This document shows positions 42,838 through 52,110 of a stretch of 64,000 nucleotides of DNA, in pieces. Origin of the DNA: a bacterium. GTDB taxonomy: Bacteria; UBA8248. How positions within the stretch are numbered: position 1 is the stretch's first letter; each line of letters opens with the position of its first letter. The notes under the pieces are model-generated. The model worked only from the letters and a program-made list of their open reading frames with translations, did not search any database and had not been told where the DNA came from. Position numbers and translations under genes: made by a program. The stretch is taken from the NCBI GenBank assembly GCA_022828125.1, contig JAJEJD010000032.1:1-64000 (forward strand), given 5' to 3'.

Positions 42838-44079
42838 TCAATAAAGATGCACGCGCACCTGGGCTCCCTCGCGCAGCCCCTCGGCTTCGAGCGGAATCGT
42901 GATGTAGCCGTCCGCCTTCGTCATGGTGGATATCATCGCGGAGTTGCCCATGAGGGGATGGGCGAGCCGCCCGTTCCCGCCCTCTTCCAGCGCGACGCGG
43001 ACCAAATCCTCGCGCCCGGGGGCGGAGGCCACGTTCCTCGACAAAGTGGCCAGGAGGCCTTCCGCCGACGCCTCTGTTCTGGCGACCTCCCCTCTCAACT
43101 GCCGGATGATGGGCCGGACGAAGGCATGAAATATCATGAGGGCGGAAACCGGATGCCCCGGAATACCGATGACGGCCTTGTCCTCCCCGTCGCGTACGAC
43201 GCGCCCGATGATGGTCGGCTTGCCGGGCTTGATCGATATGCCGTGCACCAGAACGCCCGGCTCTCCCAGGGAGTCGATGGCTTCGACCGTATAGTCGCGA
43301 AGGCCCATGGAGCTTCCGCCGGAGATGAGCACGACATCCGCGCGGTTGACCGCTTGATGGAGGCGTTCTTTGATGATTGCGAGATCATCGGGGAGGATGT
43401 CTTCGGTCTCGGGATCGCCTCCCGCCTCGACCACCCCCGCCGCGAGCGAGAAGCGGTTGATGTCGCGCACCTGGCCCGCGCGGGGCGTCTCGCGCGGGTC
43501 GACCAATTCATCGCCCGTGGGCAGTATCGCCACCCGGGGGCGGCGGTGGACTTCCACCGACGTGACCCCCACGCCCGCGAGCGCGCCCACGTCCTGGCTT
43601 CTGAGACGAGCGCCTGCGCGCAGGATCAACTCGCCTTCTTTCATGTCATCGCCTACGCCAAGGACGTTCTCGCCCACGGCGGCGGGTCGCCTGACCTCCA
43701 GAGTCTCCTCATCGGGAGCGGTAGTAAACTCCTCCATCACCACCGCGTCCGCACCCTCCGGCACCATGCCGCCCGTCAGGATGCGCGCCGCCTCGCCCCG
43801 GCCCACCGAAAAACCGGGCGCCGCACCCATCGGCACCTGGCCGATGACGTCGAGATAGGCGGGAATGGCCTCGCTCGCGCCGAAGGAATCCGCTGCTTTA
43901 AGCGCGTAGCCGTCCATCGTGGCTCGCGGGAAATCAGGCAGGTCGACGGGCGAGTGAACATCACAGGCCAGGACGCGGCCCACGGCGTCAAAAGAAGAAA
44001 CGCGCTCCGCCCCCAAGGCGCGGAAACCCCGAAGCGCGCTTTTCGCTTCTTCGGGGGATACGACCTTGAAGAATTCCAT
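42838..44079 (-). CDS. moeA: Molybdopterin molybdenumtransferase MoeA
   Basis: A 413-residue single MoeA protein: FPRATMDGYALKAADSFGA, MVPEGADAVVMEEFT, ILPTGDELVDP, LISGGSSMGLRDYT, GIPGHPVSALMIFHAFV. It is the first gene of the moeA/moeA-PBP/moaA operon. Two MoeA-type proteins in one operon suggests division of labour, for example Mo versus W or different downstream enzymes. The 263 bases upstream to tatA show no gene or recognisable riboswitch. Confidence 0.94.
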   Translation of the reverse strand: MEFFKVVSPEEAKSALRGFRALGAERVSSFDAVGRVLACDVHSPVDLPDFPRATMDGYALKAADSFGASEAIPAYLDVIGQVPMGAAPGFSVGRGEAARILTGGMVPEGADAVVMEEFTTAPDEETLEVRRPAAVGENVLGVGDDMKEGELILRAGARLRSQDVGALAGVGVTSVEVHRRPRVAILPTGDELVDPRETPRAGQVRDINRFSLAAGVVEAGGDPETEDILPDDLAIIKERLHQAVNRADVVLISGGSSMGLRDYTVEAIDSLGEPGVLVHGISIKPGKPTIIGRVVRDGEDKAVIGIPGHPVSALMIFHAFVRPIIRQLRGEVARTEASAEGLLATLSRNVASAPGREDLVRVALEEGGNGRLAHPLMGNSAMISTMTKADGYITIPLEAEGLREGAQVRVHLY

Positions 44080-44342
44080 CGGGCTTCTCCGTCTTCAAAA
44101 TGAAAAACCAACCGCTGCGCGCGCAGGGCTGGTCGCAAAATCTGGCGGGCTCTCACCGGAGGATGCGCCCGGCGCGCCTATTGGAAGCAGAGGGCCAAGT
44201 CTTATCCCACGAAGCTCAACCCCTCCATCGCCCGCTGCTTTTTACAAGCGCGCGAACCCGCCATCTCCTGTCGGTGGAAACCCCCCGCCGACGAGGAGCG
44301 CGAAGCCTCGAAACTCAGGCGCGGACAGCGGCGAGCCGGCTT

Positions 44343-44543
44343 CTAGCCCTTCTCGCCCTCTCCGGCGGCGGACGCCTCTTTCTTGTCGGGCAGTTCCGGG
44401 TCGTCGCTCATCCCCTTCTTGAAGCTCTTGATGCCGCGAGCGAGGCCCGAGCCGATCTCGGGCAGACGCTTCGCGCCGAAGACCAGCACGCATATCGCGA
44501 GGATGACCAGAAGCTCGGGAATGCCCATATTCATCGGGAACAT
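44343..44543 (-). CDS. tatA: Twin-arginine translocase subunit TatA/E
   Basis: A 66-residue single-span protein: membrane helix [21 protein letters not shown], the FGxxxLPE hinge ([10 protein letters not shown]), the amphipathic helix [13 protein letters not shown], and an acidic tail. TatA forms the pore for folded cofactor-bearing proteins, including molybdoenzymes, which fits the neighbouring moco genes. AGGAG lies 7 bases before ATG 44543. It is 23 bases after the aminotransferase gene. tatC is not in the window. Confidence 0.95.
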   Translation of the reverse strand: MFPMNMGIPELLVILAICVLVFGAKRLPEIGSGLARGIKSFKKGMSDDPELPDKKEASAAGEGEKG

Positions 44544-44566
44544 CGAAAAACTCCTATGGCGAAGGA

Positions 44567-45748
44567 TCAGGAAGCCGCGTCGGCGTAGACCTGCGTTGCG
44601 GCTCCGACACCATCTCCAGCCTTCGTAATATACCCCAAATTCGAGAAAATTACCTCAAGCGCCGAGAGAAGGTAGACCACGTTCGCCTGGGTGGCTCCGT
44701 GGCCCATCATCCCGATCCGCCATATCTTGCCTGCCACGGCGCCCAACCCGCCGCCAATCTCGATGTTGAAATCGCCCAGCAGGCTCTTGCGAACGGCGCC
44801 GTCGTCCATGCCGTCTCTCAGGGCGACGGTATTGAGCGTGGGCGTGCGCGCGCCCTCCCGGGCGAACATGGAAAGACCGAGCGCCTCCACGCCCGCCTGG
44901 AGCGCCTTGCTCGCCAGGGCGTGCCTCGCAAAGCGCGCCTCTAGGCCCTCATCGAAGATGATCCTGAGCGCTTCTCTGATCGCGTAGTTCATGGAAATCG
45001 GGCCGGTGTGGTGATAGACGCGCTCGTTGCCCCAATATTTCTCCACCATGCTCACGTCGAAATACCAGCTCGTGACCTTGGATTTGCGCTCGCGCACCTT
45101 GCCGAGCGCGCGCTCGCTGAAGGTGATGGGCGCAACGCCCGGCGGACAGGCCAGACACTTCTGCGTGCCGCTGTAGGCGACCTCCACCCCCCATTTGTCG
45201 AGTTCCACGGGCACGCCGCCCAGGGAGGTGACGCAATCGAGCAGCAAGAGCGCGCCGTGCTCGCGGCACATCGCGCCGATTTCCTCCATCGGCTGGAGCA
45301 CGCCCGTGCTGGTCTCCGCATGGACGAGCCCCACCATCACGGCGTCGGGGTTGGCGTCGAGCGCGGCCTTCACGTCCTGGGGGTCGATGGGCTGCCCCCA
45401 GGGGGCCTCCACGGTGACGACCTCCGCCCCGTAGCGGGCGGCCACGTCGCTCATGCGTCCGCCGAACACGCCGTTCACGCAGATGATGGCCTTATCGCCC
45501 GGCTCGATGATGTTGCAGACCGAAGCCTCCATCGCAGCGCTGCCCGTGCCCGATACGGGGAACGTCACCTGGTTCCCGGTGTTGAACAGATCGCGCAGCA
45601 TCGTCTGGCAGTCGTCCATGACCGCCAGGAAATCGGGGTCCAGGTGCCCCACCACGTGGGTGCTCATGGCTTTCAGGATTCTCGGGTGAACCGGGCTCGG
45701 CCCCGGCCCCAGCAGCAAACGCAGATGCGGATTCAACTCTCCAGACAA
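44567..45748 (-). CDS. Class V aminotransferase (alanine/serine-glyoxylate aminotransferase family)
   Basis: A 393-residue PLP enzyme: [19 protein letters not shown] at the N-terminus, [43 protein letters not shown], and the PLP lysine in [13 protein letters not shown]. The C-terminal [18 protein letters not shown] is typical of glyoxylate aminotransferases, which convert glyoxylate to glycine. The start is TTG 45748 with GAGGGA upstream. It probably shares a transcript with tatA. Confidence 0.9.
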   Translation of the reverse strand: MSGELNPHLRLLLGPGPSPVHPRILKAMSTHVVGHLDPDFLAVMDDCQTMLRDLFNTGNQVTFPVSGTGSAAMEASVCNIIEPGDKAIICVNGVFGGRMSDVAARYGAEVVTVEAPWGQPIDPQDVKAALDANPDAVMVGLVHAETSTGVLQPMEEIGAMCREHGALLLLDCVTSLGGVPVELDKWGVEVAYSGTQKCLACPPGVAPITFSERALGKVRERKSKVTSWYFDVSMVEKYWGNERVYHHTGPISMNYAIREALRIIFDEGLEARFARHALASKALQAGVEALGLSMFAREGARTPTLNTVALRDGMDDGAVRKSLLGDFNIEIGGGLGAVAGKIWRIGMMGHGATQANVVYLLSALEVIFSNLGYITKAGDGVGAATQVYADAAS

Positions 45749-46017
45749 GACTTATCCCTCGCTCGAATCAGGTGTTTGGAATGGATGAGAAGCCTCTGAC
45801 CTTCGCACCAAGCCCCTCGTTCCGAAATACGACCGCGAGATACTACCACACGCCCCGAGGGCCGCAAAGGGGGATGGTGATGCTGTTTTTTCTGAAAGAG
45901 GAAGAATGCAACGAACAATTCAAACCAGAAGAGTTGACAGGTGTTCTTCTGAGAACCCAATATGGGGTTGGGTAACCGGCATACAATCTGGAAGAAAACT
46001 ATTTAAGGAACACAACG

Positions 46018-46317
46018 ATGACCGAATTCGAAGTAGCAACCCTGGCATTCCAAAAAGCGACTCTGGAATTACAAAAATCCTCGCTTGAGGTGCAATACTA
46101 CGCAGTGTGGGTGGCAGGCGTGGTGGGTTTTGCGCAATGCTCACTCATCGGCGTGGGGCTTTGGATCATGCGCCGTGCAGCGAATGCGCGGGACAAGGCG
46201 CTGGACATCCTCATGAAGCAAACAATGGACAGCAGCAAGAGGCTGGACATACTCATGAAACGAGCGGAGGAGGACAGCCTCGCGCTGCGAACCCTCATCG
46301 AGCGAACGAGCAAATAG
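46018..46317 (+). CDS. Small membrane-anchored coiled-coil protein, unknown function
   Basis: A 99-residue protein: a polar helix with repeated LxLQKSSLEVQ pattern, one membrane segment (WVAGVVGFAQCSLIGVGLWI, residues 31-50), then a charged C-terminal coiled coil with a repeated DILMKQ/DILMKR unit. AAGGA precedes ATG 46018 by 8 bases. TACAAT at 45982-45987 could be its -10 box. I do not recognise a family. It lies alone on the plus strand between minus-strand genes. Confidence 0.65.
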   Translation: MTEFEVATLAFQKATLELQKSSLEVQYYAVWVAGVVGFAQCSLIGVGLWIMRRAANARDKALDILMKQTMDSSKRLDILMKRAEEDSLALRTLIERTSK

Positions 46318-46362
46318 AACCAACAGTATTAGCCAACCGAAAACTCAGGTGATCGACTCGTC

Positions 46363-46866
46363 TTACTCCCCGTCCAGTTCGATGTTGTCGTAGTCGGGAA
46401 TGGCGCCCATGCCCTTCTTGGCGGCCATGGACTTGCGCTCGTATTCCATCACCAACTCTCCGCGCTGGTTGTAGGCGCGCGTCTTGATGGTGACGATCCC
46501 GCGGTCGGGCCGGCTCTTCGATTCGCGCTTGTCGAGAATCTCCGATTCCGAGTAGAGCGTATCGCCCGCGAAGACGGGGGCGGGCATCTTGATGTAGGTC
46601 CACTCCAGGTTCGCCACCGAGCGGTAGGACGTGTCGGTGACCGTCATCCCCGCCACGACGGCCAGCGTGAGCGCGGAGTTCACGAGCGGCTTTCCGAACT
46701 GGGTCTTGGACGCGTAGTGGGCGTCGAAATGGATCGGGTGGGTGTTGTTCGTCAGCAGGGTGAACCAGGTGTTGTCCGATTCGAGAATGGTGCGGCCCGG
46801 CCTGTGCTTGATGACCTCGCCCACCACGAAATCCTCATACCAGCGTCCCATCTGAAATTCCGACAT
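46363..46866 (-). CDS. MaoC family (R)-hydratase
   Basis: A 167-residue hot-dog protein: FVVGEVIKHRPGRTILESDN, TLLTNNTHPIHFDAHYASKT (Asn/His in place of the common Asp/His hydratase pair: NNTHPIHFD), KPLVNSALTLAVVAGMTV, and the C-terminal KTRAYNQRGELVMEYERKSM. It resembles mesaconyl/methylmalonyl-type MaoC hydratases. ATG 46866 has AGGAG 7 bases upstream. It follows the acyl-CoA dehydrogenase gene by 26 bases in a CaiB-ACAD-MaoC unit. Confidence 0.87.
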   Translation of the reverse strand: MSEFQMGRWYEDFVVGEVIKHRPGRTILESDNTWFTLLTNNTHPIHFDAHYASKTQFGKPLVNSALTLAVVAGMTVTDTSYRSVANLEWTYIKMPAPVFAGDTLYSESEILDKRESKSRPDRGIVTIKTRAYNQRGELVMEYERKSMAAKKGMGAIPDYDNIELDGE

Positions 46867-46892
46867 TTGGATTCTCCTCGTCATGCGCCCCT

Positions 46893-48044
46893 CTATGCAG
46901 GGTATTGCTCCAGAAGCCTCTTGGCGATGATCAAGCGCTGAATCTCGTTCGAGCCCTCGCCCACCACGAGGAGTTTCGAGTCCCTGAAATAGCGCTCCAC
47001 GGGCAGCTCCTGGATGTAGCCCATGCCGCCGTGCACCTGAATGGCCTCGCTCGCGCAGAACTCCGCCGTCTCCGAAGCGAAGAACTTGGCCATGCCGGCC
47101 TCTAAATCGCACCGCTTGCCCTGGGCCTTGAGGTTCGCCGCGTGATAGGTCATGAGCTTCGCCGCGTGGATGCGCGTCCCCATCTCGGCGAGTTTCGCCT
47201 GGATCAGCTGATGGCCCGCCAGCGGCTTGCCGAAGGTCTCGCGTTGCTGGGAATAGCGCATCGAATCCTCAAAGGCCGCGCGGGCGAGCCCCACGCTGCG
47301 CGCCGCTACGTTCACGCGCCCGCCCTCGAGCCCGCTCATGATCATCGGGAAACCCTCGTTCTCCTCGCCCAGGAGATTCTCGAGCGGCACGCGCGCGTCC
47401 TCGAACACGAGTTCGCTCGTGCGGATGCCCCGGTAGCCCATCTTCTTGAGATGCCTGCTCACCTGAAAGCCGGGCGTTCCCTTGTGGACGAGGATGCAGG
47501 AGATGCCCTTCGCCTTGGGCTTTTCCGGATCGGTGCGCGCGAACACGCTGAACATCGTGCCGTGCTCGGCGTTCGTGATGAACATCTTGGAACCGTTCAT
47601 CACCCACTGGTCGTCTTCCCGCACCGCGCGCGTCTTGAGAGCGGCGGCGTCGGAGCCCGAACCCGGCTCGGTGAGCGCCATGCCCGAGTGCCACTCGCCG
47701 GTGGCCATTTTCGGCAGGTAGGTCTTTTTCTGCTCATCCGTCCCGTAGTTCAGGATCATCCAGGCGGTCATCATGTGCGTGCCCAGGATGCCCGCCACGC
47801 TCATCCAGCCGACGGATAACTCCTCCATGGCAATGGCGTAGCAAACCTCGTCCATGCCGCTCCCGCCGTATTCCTCGGGTATCGTGAAGCCGAAATACCC
47901 CAGTTCCTGCATCTTCTCCACGACGGGCGTGGGGTACTTGTCGGCGAGTTCGTATTCCATGGCGATGGGCATGACCTCGCGGTCCACGAATTCCTTCATC
48001 ATCCGCTGAACACTCGTCTGTAGCTCGGTGAACTGGAAATGCAA
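46893..48044 (-). CDS. Acyl-CoA dehydrogenase
   Basis: A 383-residue FAD enzyme: FGFTIPEEYGGSGMDEVCYA, MALTEPGSGSDAAALKTRA, NGSKMFITNAEHGTMFSVFAR, QETFGKPLAGHQLIQAKLAEMGT-type helix (QQRETFGKPLAGHQLIQ), and the C-terminal EAIQVHGGMGYIQELPVERYFRDSKLLVVGEGSNEIQR, all full length for the family and closer to short-chain or branched-chain/glutaryl-type enzymes. It is the middle gene of the second CoA cluster, 46 bases after the CaiB gene. Confidence 0.93.
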   Translation of the reverse strand: MHFQFTELQTSVQRMMKEFVDREVMPIAMEYELADKYPTPVVEKMQELGYFGFTIPEEYGGSGMDEVCYAIAMEELSVGWMSVAGILGTHMMTAWMILNYGTDEQKKTYLPKMATGEWHSGMALTEPGSGSDAAALKTRAVREDDQWVMNGSKMFITNAEHGTMFSVFARTDPEKPKAKGISCILVHKGTPGFQVSRHLKKMGYRGIRTSELVFEDARVPLENLLGEENEGFPMIMSGLEGGRVNVAARSVGLARAAFEDSMRYSQQRETFGKPLAGHQLIQAKLAEMGTRIHAAKLMTYHAANLKAQGKRCDLEAGMAKFFASETAEFCASEAIQVHGGMGYIQELPVERYFRDSKLLVVGEGSNEIQRLIIAKRLLEQYPA

Positions 48045-48090
48045 GGGATGTTTCCTCCTGAAATTAAATAACCGGAATTTTCGCCAAGTA

Positions 48091-49269
48091 TTAAATCACA
48101 CCGTCGCTGCGCAAGTCCGCCACGTCGGCGGGGGAGTAGCCGAGAGCCTCGAGCACCTCCTCGGTGTGGGCGCTCAGCCCGGGCGGTTGCTCGAGCCTGG
48201 GCGTCATCTCGCTGAACTTCACCGGAAAGCGGCACATCCTGAGGCTCCCGTATTCGCCTTCCACTTCGGGGAAAATCTCCCGGTGCGCCGTCTGGGGATG
48301 ATCGCACACCTCGCCCAGATCGTTCACTGCTCCGCAGGGAACGCCGGCTTCGAGAAAAATCTTCCGCCATTCCTCGCGTTCTTTCGTGGCGAGGATCGGC
48401 AGCACCTGTTCGAGCAGGGCGTCCTTGTTCTCGTGCCTGTCGGCGTTGGTGGCGAAACGCGGGTCGTCCACCCATTCGGGGTGCCCGAGAACGCCTGCGA
48501 ACAGCCGCCAGGTGTTCTCGTTTCCACACGCGACGCCGATGAGCTTCCCCCCCTTGGCGGGATAGGCCCCGTAGGGGGCGAGGAAGTGATGGCCCACGCC
48601 CACGCGGCTCGGCTTGGTTCCGTGCAGGAAGTAGTGAAAGTGGAAGTAGCCCTGCATGCTCACCATGCAGTCGAACATCGAGACGTCGAGCTCCTGCCCC
48701 TCGCCCGTCTTGTCGCGCTGCCTGAGCGCCATCATCGCGCCCAGGGCCACGAAGAGCCCCGTCACCCCGTCGCAGATGGAATGGGCCATCTTCGCGGGCG
48801 ATTCGGGCGGGCCCGTCATCTCCATGATGCCCGCTTCGGCCTGGATGAGGCCGTCGAACGCCTTCATGTCGCGGTAGGGGCCGTCCTGCCCGTAGCCCGA
48901 GGTGTGGATATAAACGATGTCGGGCTTTATCTTCTTCACTTCCTCATAGCCGAAGCCGAGCCTGTCTATGGCGCCGGGGCTGAAGTTTTCGAGAAAAACG
49001 TCCGCGCTCTCGAGCATCTCCCGTAAAATCTTCTTGCCGCGCTCGTCTTTCAGGTTCAGCGTCACGCTCTTCTTGTTGGGGTTCACCCAGAAGTGCACCG
49101 CCCCCTCGCCGAAGACCGCGTCGTCCCAGAGCCGCACCATGTCGCCCGTACCGGGCACCTCGACCTTGAGCACCTCCGCGCCGAAATCGGCCAGATGGCG
49201 CAGCCCCACCGGCCCGCTGATGGAAACCCCGAGCGATACGATTCGAACACCGTCGAGCGGAAGCGCCAC
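48091..49269 (-). CDS. CaiB/BaiF family CoA transferase
   Basis: A 392-residue class III CoA transferase: VRIVSLGVSISGPVGLRHLADFGAEVLKVE, NPNKKSVTLNLKDERGK, NFSPGAIDRLGFGYEEV, IHTSGYGQDGPY, and ICDGVTGLFVALGAMMAL with the conserved Asp. It heads the second CaiB-ACAD-MaoC set, mirroring the 6318-9692 cluster with reversed order. It could activate a dicarboxylic or hydroxy acid as its CoA ester (family-based inference). Confidence 0.92.
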   Translation of the reverse strand: MALPLDGVRIVSLGVSISGPVGLRHLADFGAEVLKVEVPGTGDMVRLWDDAVFGEGAVHFWVNPNKKSVTLNLKDERGKKILREMLESADVFLENFSPGAIDRLGFGYEEVKKIKPDIVYIHTSGYGQDGPYRDMKAFDGLIQAEAGIMEMTGPPESPAKMAHSICDGVTGLFVALGAMMALRQRDKTGEGQELDVSMFDCMVSMQGYFHFHYFLHGTKPSRVGVGHHFLAPYGAYPAKGGKLIGVACGNENTWRLFAGVLGHPEWVDDPRFATNADRHENKDALLEQVLPILATKEREEWRKIFLEAGVPCGAVNDLGEVCDHPQTAHREIFPEVEGEYGSLRMCRFPVKFSEMTPRLEQPPGLSAHTEEVLEALGYSPADVADLRSDGVI

Positions 49270-49502
49270 GTCATGACTCCCCGAAAAAGTGCGTCCCTAA
49301 AACGAGGAGATGGACTCATCGACGACCAAGTCCATGCCCTCGCGACTCATGCGGTTTCCCGACGAATGGGTCCATGCGAAACCACGAAAGGAGCCATGAC
49401 AATACACCATCGATTTTACGGATGACAAGGTGGGGCGGGGGCAATTCCGAGCGAGGAGCGAGAAATTGTCGTGATCGAAGAGGGTGGTTATTAGGCCAAT
49501 GG

Positions 49503-50309
49503 CTATAATGCAAGATTCGCATCGACAGCCAAACCGGCACTCTTTAATTCTCTGACAAGGCTCATCTTCCACTCCCCGTCATCCAACGAGATATATGCAA
49601 CTCCCGCGTAATCCGACGGAATCTCCACATCTCCCTTTTTCAGAGCGCAGACACGTTTCCGACCAAGACGCCCGATAAAGAATCCAAGTTCGAATATCAC
49701 GTTTTGCCTTGCGCGAGGACCGAGATTGTTCTCATCACCTTGAAGCGTTCCTACGTCATCCGGGGTCAGGATAACCACGGCGAACGCTGCTTGCGCATGA
49801 CGCTCGAATTTCTCAATTATCGTACTTCCTTGACTCGGCTGTTCGTGCAGAATCACCGGAGTGAGTTCCAGTTGTTCAAGGAACCTCGCTACAGTTTCCT
49901 TCGCTTCGTTATCCCTTCCGTGAACGATGAAAACTTCTTTAGAGTCAATTTGTCCATTCTGGTCGATTGCGGAAGTCGCTGGCTTCTGGCTTTCATCTTC
50001 CCAATACTCCTCGATCTCCTCAATCATGGATTGGAGTACCGATTCCGCTGATTCTAATCCTCTCACATAAGCTCTTTGAAATTGTGACTCAGGCGTCCCC
50101 GAAACAAACACACTTAAAGAAAATGATATTTTATTGAAGTCTGCAATATGCAGTGAATCATTTCCAAACGCGTTGGTGATCGCGACCTGTGTATTTCTAT
50201 ACCACTTCTTAAACTCTGGTGAGCCACGTTGTGATTGTTTCAATTCAGGTGCCTGATCCAGAGCTTTACGAAGACGCTCGATCGCCTTGGCTTTGGGTGG
50301 CCTGTCCAT
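49503..50309 (-). CDS. Stand-alone TIR-like (CAP12/Pycsar-effector type) nucleotide-binding protein
   Basis: A 268-residue protein. Residues about 1-110 form an uncharacterised helical N-terminal region ([18 protein letters not shown]). Residues 120-260 are a TIR-like domain of the type found in CD-NTase-associated protein 12: [71 protein letters not shown] with the conserved catalytic-type Glu, and [14 protein letters not shown]. Such domains cleave NAD+ or bind nucleotides in antiviral defence. No cyclase, STING or Argonaute gene is beside it. AGGAG precedes ATG 50309. Lower-GC codon use than its neighbours suggests transfer. Confidence 0.85.
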   Translation of the reverse strand: MDRPPKAKAIERLRKALDQAPELKQSQRGSPEFKKWYRNTQVAITNAFGNDSLHIADFNKISFSLSVFVSGTPESQFQRAYVRGLESAESVLQSMIEEIEEYWEDESQKPATSAIDQNGQIDSKEVFIVHGRDNEAKETVARFLEQLELTPVILHEQPSQGSTIIEKFERHAQAAFAVVILTPDDVGTLQGDENNLGPRARQNVIFELGFFIGRLGRKRVCALKKGDVEIPSDYAGVAYISLDDGEWKMSLVRELKSAGLAVDANLAL

Positions 50310-50417
50310 TTAATTGATTCTCCTATCCTGCAAATAGTCTCCACATATCACGCATCATGCCGGCTTCGGTATTTCTTATGCCTGAACAATCCCACGCTTA
50401 ACCAGCGATTGGAAATC

Positions 50418-50438
50418 ACTCCCCCCTTGAGGGGGAGT
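50418..50438 (-). terminator. Possible terminator after the acidic hypothetical gene
   Basis: ACTCCCCC (50418-50425) pairs with GGGGGAGT (50431-50438), loop CTTGA. On the minus strand only a weak GATTTCC follows; on the plus strand an A run follows. It lies about 47 bases after the stop of the gene ending at 50485. Confidence 0.4.
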
Positions 50439-50484
50439 AAAAAACTTGAGGCCAACTCGGTGAAAACACGTTCCAATCGAGAAT

Positions 50485-50826
50485 TCACTCCCCCGCCTCA
50501 TTGAGATAGGCCTGAAAATCCCCTGGGATCTGCGAGATGAACGCCACGGCGCGGTCGAGGGCGATGAACTCCATGTCGTCCGGGTCGTCGTCCACCTCGT
50601 CCCTGAGTTCGGTGAGGACGTCGAGATATTCTTCGGCTTCGGGGCCGGGAGCGGTGTCTTTTTTCTCGCCCGGCGCCTTGTCCTGTTCTACAAAATCCGC
50701 GAACGGGCCCACCTCGTAGGAGATGAAGCAGAACATGTGATAGAGCGCCTTCTCCTCCACGCCGCCCTCGCCCTGCGCGTCTTTTCTGAGTTCGTTCAGC
50801 TTCGCCAAAACGGGTTCGTGCTTCAA
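50485..50826 (-). CDS. Acidic hypothetical protein, 113 residues
   Basis: A 113-residue protein rich in Glu and Asp (ELRDEVDDDPDDMEF) with an N-terminal helix KHEPVLAKLNELRKDAQGEGG and a C-terminal AVAFISQIPGDFQAYLNEAG. No membrane segment or signal is seen. The start is TTG 50826 with GAGGAG six bases upstream. I do not recognise a family. It lies between the hydroxyisobutyrate dehydrogenase-like gene and the TIR-like gene on the same strand. Confidence 0.65.
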   Translation of the reverse strand: MKHEPVLAKLNELRKDAQGEGGVEEKALYHMFCFISYEVGPFADFVEQDKAPGEKKDTAPGPEAEEYLDVLTELRDEVDDDPDDMEFIALDRAVAFISQIPGDFQAYLNEAGE

Positions 50827-50950
50827 CGGCGTCTCCTCATTTCTTCATCCTGCTCAATCAAGCGGCGTTTTATATGCGTTTCAGGTAAAAACTATCGGGG
50901 GTCTGATTCAAACAGCCTCACGCCACTGGCAAGGCGTGTCCTCAGATGCT

Positions 50951-51850
50951 TCATCGCGCCCGTGCTTCCACGCCCGCCATGCGCTCGAGCACCTTCACGA
51001 TGGCGATGTGGTCGAGTTCCCCCTCCCCGTTCGCCACCAGGGAGTTGAAAATCTGCGCGACCAGCGATGCGCCCGGCAGCGCCACTTCGCGCTCGCGCGC
51101 CTGCTCCAACGCATAGCGCAAATCCTTCACGTGGCTCGTTATCTTCCCGCCGGGAGAGAAATCGCCCGAGAGGATTTTCGGCGCTTTTACCTCCAGGCCT
51201 CCGCAGCGCGCGAGGCCCGCGCCCATCACGTCCACAAGGGCCGCGGGGTCGAGACCGGCCTTGGCCCCGAACACGAGCGCCTCGCCCACGCCCAGGAAAG
51301 TGACGGCCACGAGAATCTGGTTCGCCAGCTTGGCGATGCACCCCGAGCCCGCAGGCTCGCCCACATGCACCACCTTCGCCCCCAGAACGTCGAGCAGGGG
51401 CTTGCAGCGCGCGAAGATGTCCTCGGGGCCTCCGGCCATGATGGCGAGTGTGCCCCCGGCCGCCCCTTCGGGCGCGCCCGATACCGGCGCGTCGAGCATC
51501 CCCACGCCCTTGCCGTGCAATGCCTCAGCCACCTCGGCGGAGAAAGCCGGGTCGTTGCTCGTGCAATCCACCAGAACGCTGCCCGGTTTCATGGCGCGCA
51601 GAAGTCCGTTTTCGGCGAACACCACGTCTTTCAGGTTCGGTGCGTCGGGCAGCATGGTGAAGACGACTTCTGCGTGCGCTGCCACTTCCGCGGGCGAATC
51701 GCACGCCCTCGCGCCCTCCGCCGCGACCTCATCCACCGGCGGGCGGCTGCGGCTCGATACCGCCAGCGGGTGCCCCGCCGCCAGAAATCGCCGCGCCATC
51801 GGCTTTCCCATCAAGCCCAGACCCACGAAACCAACTGCCGTCTTGGACAT
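50951..51850 (-). CDS. NAD(P)-dependent 3-hydroxyisobutyrate dehydrogenase-like protein
   Basis: A 299-residue beta-hydroxyacid dehydrogenase: Rossmann start VGFVGLGLMGKPMARRFLAAG, substrate motif DAPVSGAPEGAAGGTLAIMAGG, catalytic Lys in SGCIAKLANQILV, and the C-terminal DLRYALEQAREREVALPGA. The family reduces or oxidises 3-hydroxyisobutyrate, tartronate semialdehyde or related acids, and also includes GLYR-type semialdehyde reductases. Exact substrate unknown. Its ATG region lies near TTTC-CAT with AGGAAATGA-type SD just upstream. Confidence 0.9.
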   Translation of the reverse strand: MSKTAVGFVGLGLMGKPMARRFLAAGHPLAVSSRSRPPVDEVAAEGARACDSPAEVAAHAEVVFTMLPDAPNLKDVVFAENGLLRAMKPGSVLVDCTSNDPAFSAEVAEALHGKGVGMLDAPVSGAPEGAAGGTLAIMAGGPEDIFARCKPLLDVLGAKVVHVGEPAGSGCIAKLANQILVAVTFLGVGEALVFGAKAGLDPAALVDVMGAGLARCGGLEVKAPKILSGDFSPGGKITSHVKDLRYALEQAREREVALPGASLVAQIFNSLVANGEGELDHIAIVKVLERMAGVEARAR

Positions 51851-52031
51851 TCATTTCCTCCCTGACGATGCGTAACCGCTCTTTCGGGGATAATAGGGCA
51901 ACCGCATGGGCGAGACAAACGAGGGCCAAACCCAAGACGGGAGGGGTTGCCGGAGTTCAGAGGAGGGGCCGTTCGCAAGAACGGCCCACTGTCCATCAAC
52001 CCCAGGCAAGCGCCGAAATATCACCCGAGAA

Positions 52032-52060
52032 TTGACAGCCCTCTCGAACCCTTTTATGTT
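52032..52060 (+). promoter_or_regulatory. Sigma70-type promoter of the Cache-domain gene
   Basis: Consensus TTGACA (52032-52037) and TATGTT (52055-52060) are spaced by 17 bases, 50 bases before the start codon. This is one of the best-matched promoters in the window. Confidence 0.7.
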
Positions 52061-52110
52061 CTGCGCGGTTATCGTATGCCACCCAGCGGAAAACCAGAGG
52101 ACTCAAATTC

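Noticed and set aside
44080-44342. Molybdenum cofactor riboswitch upstream of moeA
   Set aside because: I could not see the paired elements of the Moco RNA motif in this spacer; only short GC hairpins are present.
49503-50826. TIR-like gene as part of a full CBASS operon
   Set aside because: No CD-NTase, Cap2/Cap3 or STING-like gene is adjacent; the next gene is an acidic hypothetical protein.
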